Source: Fragum whitleyi (lineage: Eukaryota > Mollusca > Bivalvia > Cardiida > Cardiidae). Taken from it: a stretch of 64,000 nt of DNA. Each line of letters starts with the position of its first letter. The first letter of the stretch is position 1. Below the pieces are notes generated by a model. That model was not told the origin of the DNA and ran no database searches. It saw only the letters and a list, made by a program, of their open reading frames with translations. Shown here one piece after another: positions 63,060-64,000 of this stretch. The position numbers and the translations under genes are program-made. Location of the stretch: assembly GCA_948146395.1 (NCBI GenBank), contig OX411556.1, positions 620,001-684,000 of the forward strand, written 5' to 3'.

Positions 63060-63698
63060 TCGACTGGTGCGCCCATGCATTCATACCCACATCGTCACAA
63101 ACACTCGCGTTCGCTAGCTATGCATGTGCGCTTCAAATTGACACCGGTTTCGATGCCGTCTGATGCATCCGTCTGTGCGTTTATGCAGCATGCCTGACCC
63201 CTTGTTATTCGATTTAATAGTAATTATTTAATCCTGATTTAATGTTAAATATTTTGGGTACCCATTTTTCGATCGAATGATGCGCCCATGCATTCATACC
63301 CACATCGTCCCAAACACGCGCGTTCACTAGCTATGCATGTGCGCTTCAAATTGACAGCGGTTTCGATGCCGTCTGATGCATCCGTCTGTGCGTTTATGCA
63401 GCATCCCTGACCCCTTGTTATTCGATTTAATAGTAATTATTTAATCCTGATTTAATGTTAAATATTTTGGGTACCCATTTTTCGATCGACTGATGCGCCC
63501 ATGCATTCATACCCGCATCGCCTCAAACACGCGCGTTCGCTAGCTATGCATGTGCGCTTCAAATTGACACCGGTTTCGATGCCGTCTGATGCATCCGTCC
63601 GTGCGTTTATGCAGCATCCCTGACCCCTTGTTATTCGATTTGATAGTAATTATTTAATCCTGATTTAATGTTAAATATTTTGGGTACCCATTTTTCGA
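63060..63698 (+). repeat. Three-monomer unit, second copy of the tandem duplication
   Basis: This repeats 62421..63059. Differences seen are CATCCGTCCGTG and GATTTGATAG in the third monomer, which restores a marker present in the corresponding monomer of the 11-monomer units. That suggests a template switch back into a fuller unit rather than a simple duplication. Confidence 0.88.
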
Positions 63699-63911
63699 TC
63701 GACTGATGCGCCCATGCATTCATACCCACATCGTCCCAAACACTCGCGTTCACTAGCTATGCATGTGCGCTTCAAATTGACACCGGTTTCGATGCCGTCT
63801 GATGCATCCGTCTGTGCGTTTATGCAGCATCCCTGACCCCTTGTTATTCGATTTAATAGTAATTATTTAATCCTGATTTAATGTTAAATATTTTGGGTAC
63901 CCATTTTTCGA

Positions 63912-64000
63912 TCGACTGATGCGCCCATGCATTCATACCCACATCGCCCCAAACACGCGCGTTCGCTAGCTATGCATGTGCGCTTCAAATTGACACCGGT
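63912..64000 (+). repeat. Partial monomer at the window end
   Basis: The final copy is type B (GCCCC, CACGCGCG) and is cut at phase 89, just after ACCGGT. The cut comes from the window boundary. The array clearly continues to the right, and the left edge at base 1 also falls inside the array. Confidence 0.95.

Larger units (their letters stand above)
1..64000. repeat. Satellite DNA array, 213-bp monomer, 300 complete copies plus a partial
   Basis: The phase marker TCGACTGATG (with small variants) recurs every 213 bp from base 1 to base 63912, always in the same orientation. Checked starts include 214, 427, 640, 853, 7670, 13852, 22590, 41334 and 63912. Net drift over 300 monomers is +11 bp, matching 17 single-T insertions minus deletions of 1, 4 and 1 bp. 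Copies differ from each other at only a few positions each. There is no gene, RNA gene, mobile element, inversion, microsatellite block or unique sequence anywhere, so this entry also describes every gene-free stretch. Consensus GC is about 44% (93 of 213). A long homogeneous tandem array of this monomer size is typical of eukaryotic heterochromatic satellite DNA. I do not recognise the family and cannot name the organism. Both ends continue outside the window. Confidence 0.98.

Noticed and set aside
1..64000. CRISPR array
   Set aside because: The whole 213-bp unit is repeated with no unique spacers, and the unit is far longer than CRISPR repeats. No cas genes are present.
1..64000. Ribosomal DNA spacer, telomeric or microsatellite repeat
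   Set aside because: There are no rRNA gene segments, no short telomere-type unit and no simple-sequence runs. The period is a constant 213 bp.
1..64000. Tandemly repeated protein gene (213 bp = 71 codons)
   Set aside because: Although the length is a multiple of three, all six frames of the consensus contain stop codons, and substitutions show no codon-position pattern that I could see.
1..64000. Array as a pure assembly or concatemer artefact
   Set aside because: Monomers differ by many ordered, private variants and zone-specific markers, which a simple looped assembly would not create. The near-identical blocks (18331..19608 and 41334..56669) still deserve read-level confirmation.

Overview
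The whole window is one uninterrupted satellite DNA array. A single 213-bp sequence is repeated head to tail from base 1 to base 64000: 300 complete monomers (1..63911) plus an 89-bp partial copy (63912..64000). The monomer count closes arithmetically. 300 x 213 = 63900, and the remaining 11 bp equals 17 one-base T insertions minus three deletions (1, 4 and 1 bp) that I located by eye. I found no gene, RNA gene, transposon, inversion or unique spacer. All six frames of the consensus contain stop codons, so I call no CDS. This is eukaryotic-type heterochromatic satellite (centromeric, pericentromeric, subtelomeric or knob), but nothing here identifies the species or the chromosomal position.

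Phase numbering used throughout starts at the T of TCGACTGATG, which is base 1 of the window. Phases 1-140 are about 54% GC and CpG-rich (12 of the 14 consensus CpGs). Phases 141-213 are about 25% GC and hold three ATTTAAT subrepeats followed by the palindromes AAATATTT, TGGGTACCCA and TCGATCGA. The first part is dense in short dyads: ATGCAT three times, GCTAGC, TCAAATTGA, ACCGGT, GATGCATC and ATGCAGCAT. It also has a 12-bp imperfect inverted repeat (phases 10-21 against 61-72). Three common alleles recur: type A (T36/T46), type B (C36/G46) and type C (T36/G46/A54).

Shared private variants reveal higher-order repeats (HORs) with changing unit sizes. Region by region: 1-7 kb is a mosaic with offsets of 9, 12, 13 and 23 monomers. 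6.6-10.4 kb has an 11-monomer offset, with a local 3-monomer duplication inside it. 7.2-20.9 kb holds 16 of the 17 214-bp (extra T) monomers. 18.3-19.6 kb is a clean 3-monomer duplication, and 22.6-23.0 kb a single-monomer duplication. 24.1-27.7 kb shows a 12-monomer offset. 28.8-34.5 kb is a 10/9/10-monomer HOR with a chimeric monomer in the short unit. 34.5-38.1 kb is a less ordered transition. 38.3-58.6 kb is dominated by near-identical large duplications, including a roughly 7.5-kb block (41334..48788) copied at 49002..56669, and by 11- and 10-monomer units. 58.6-64 kb contains rearranged pieces of the same units and a final 3-monomer duplication.

The functional reading is structural: a homogenising array evolving by unequal exchange, conversion or replication slippage at several scales. 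Any role in kinetochore assembly, heterochromatin or transcription is inference and cannot be decided from sequence alone.
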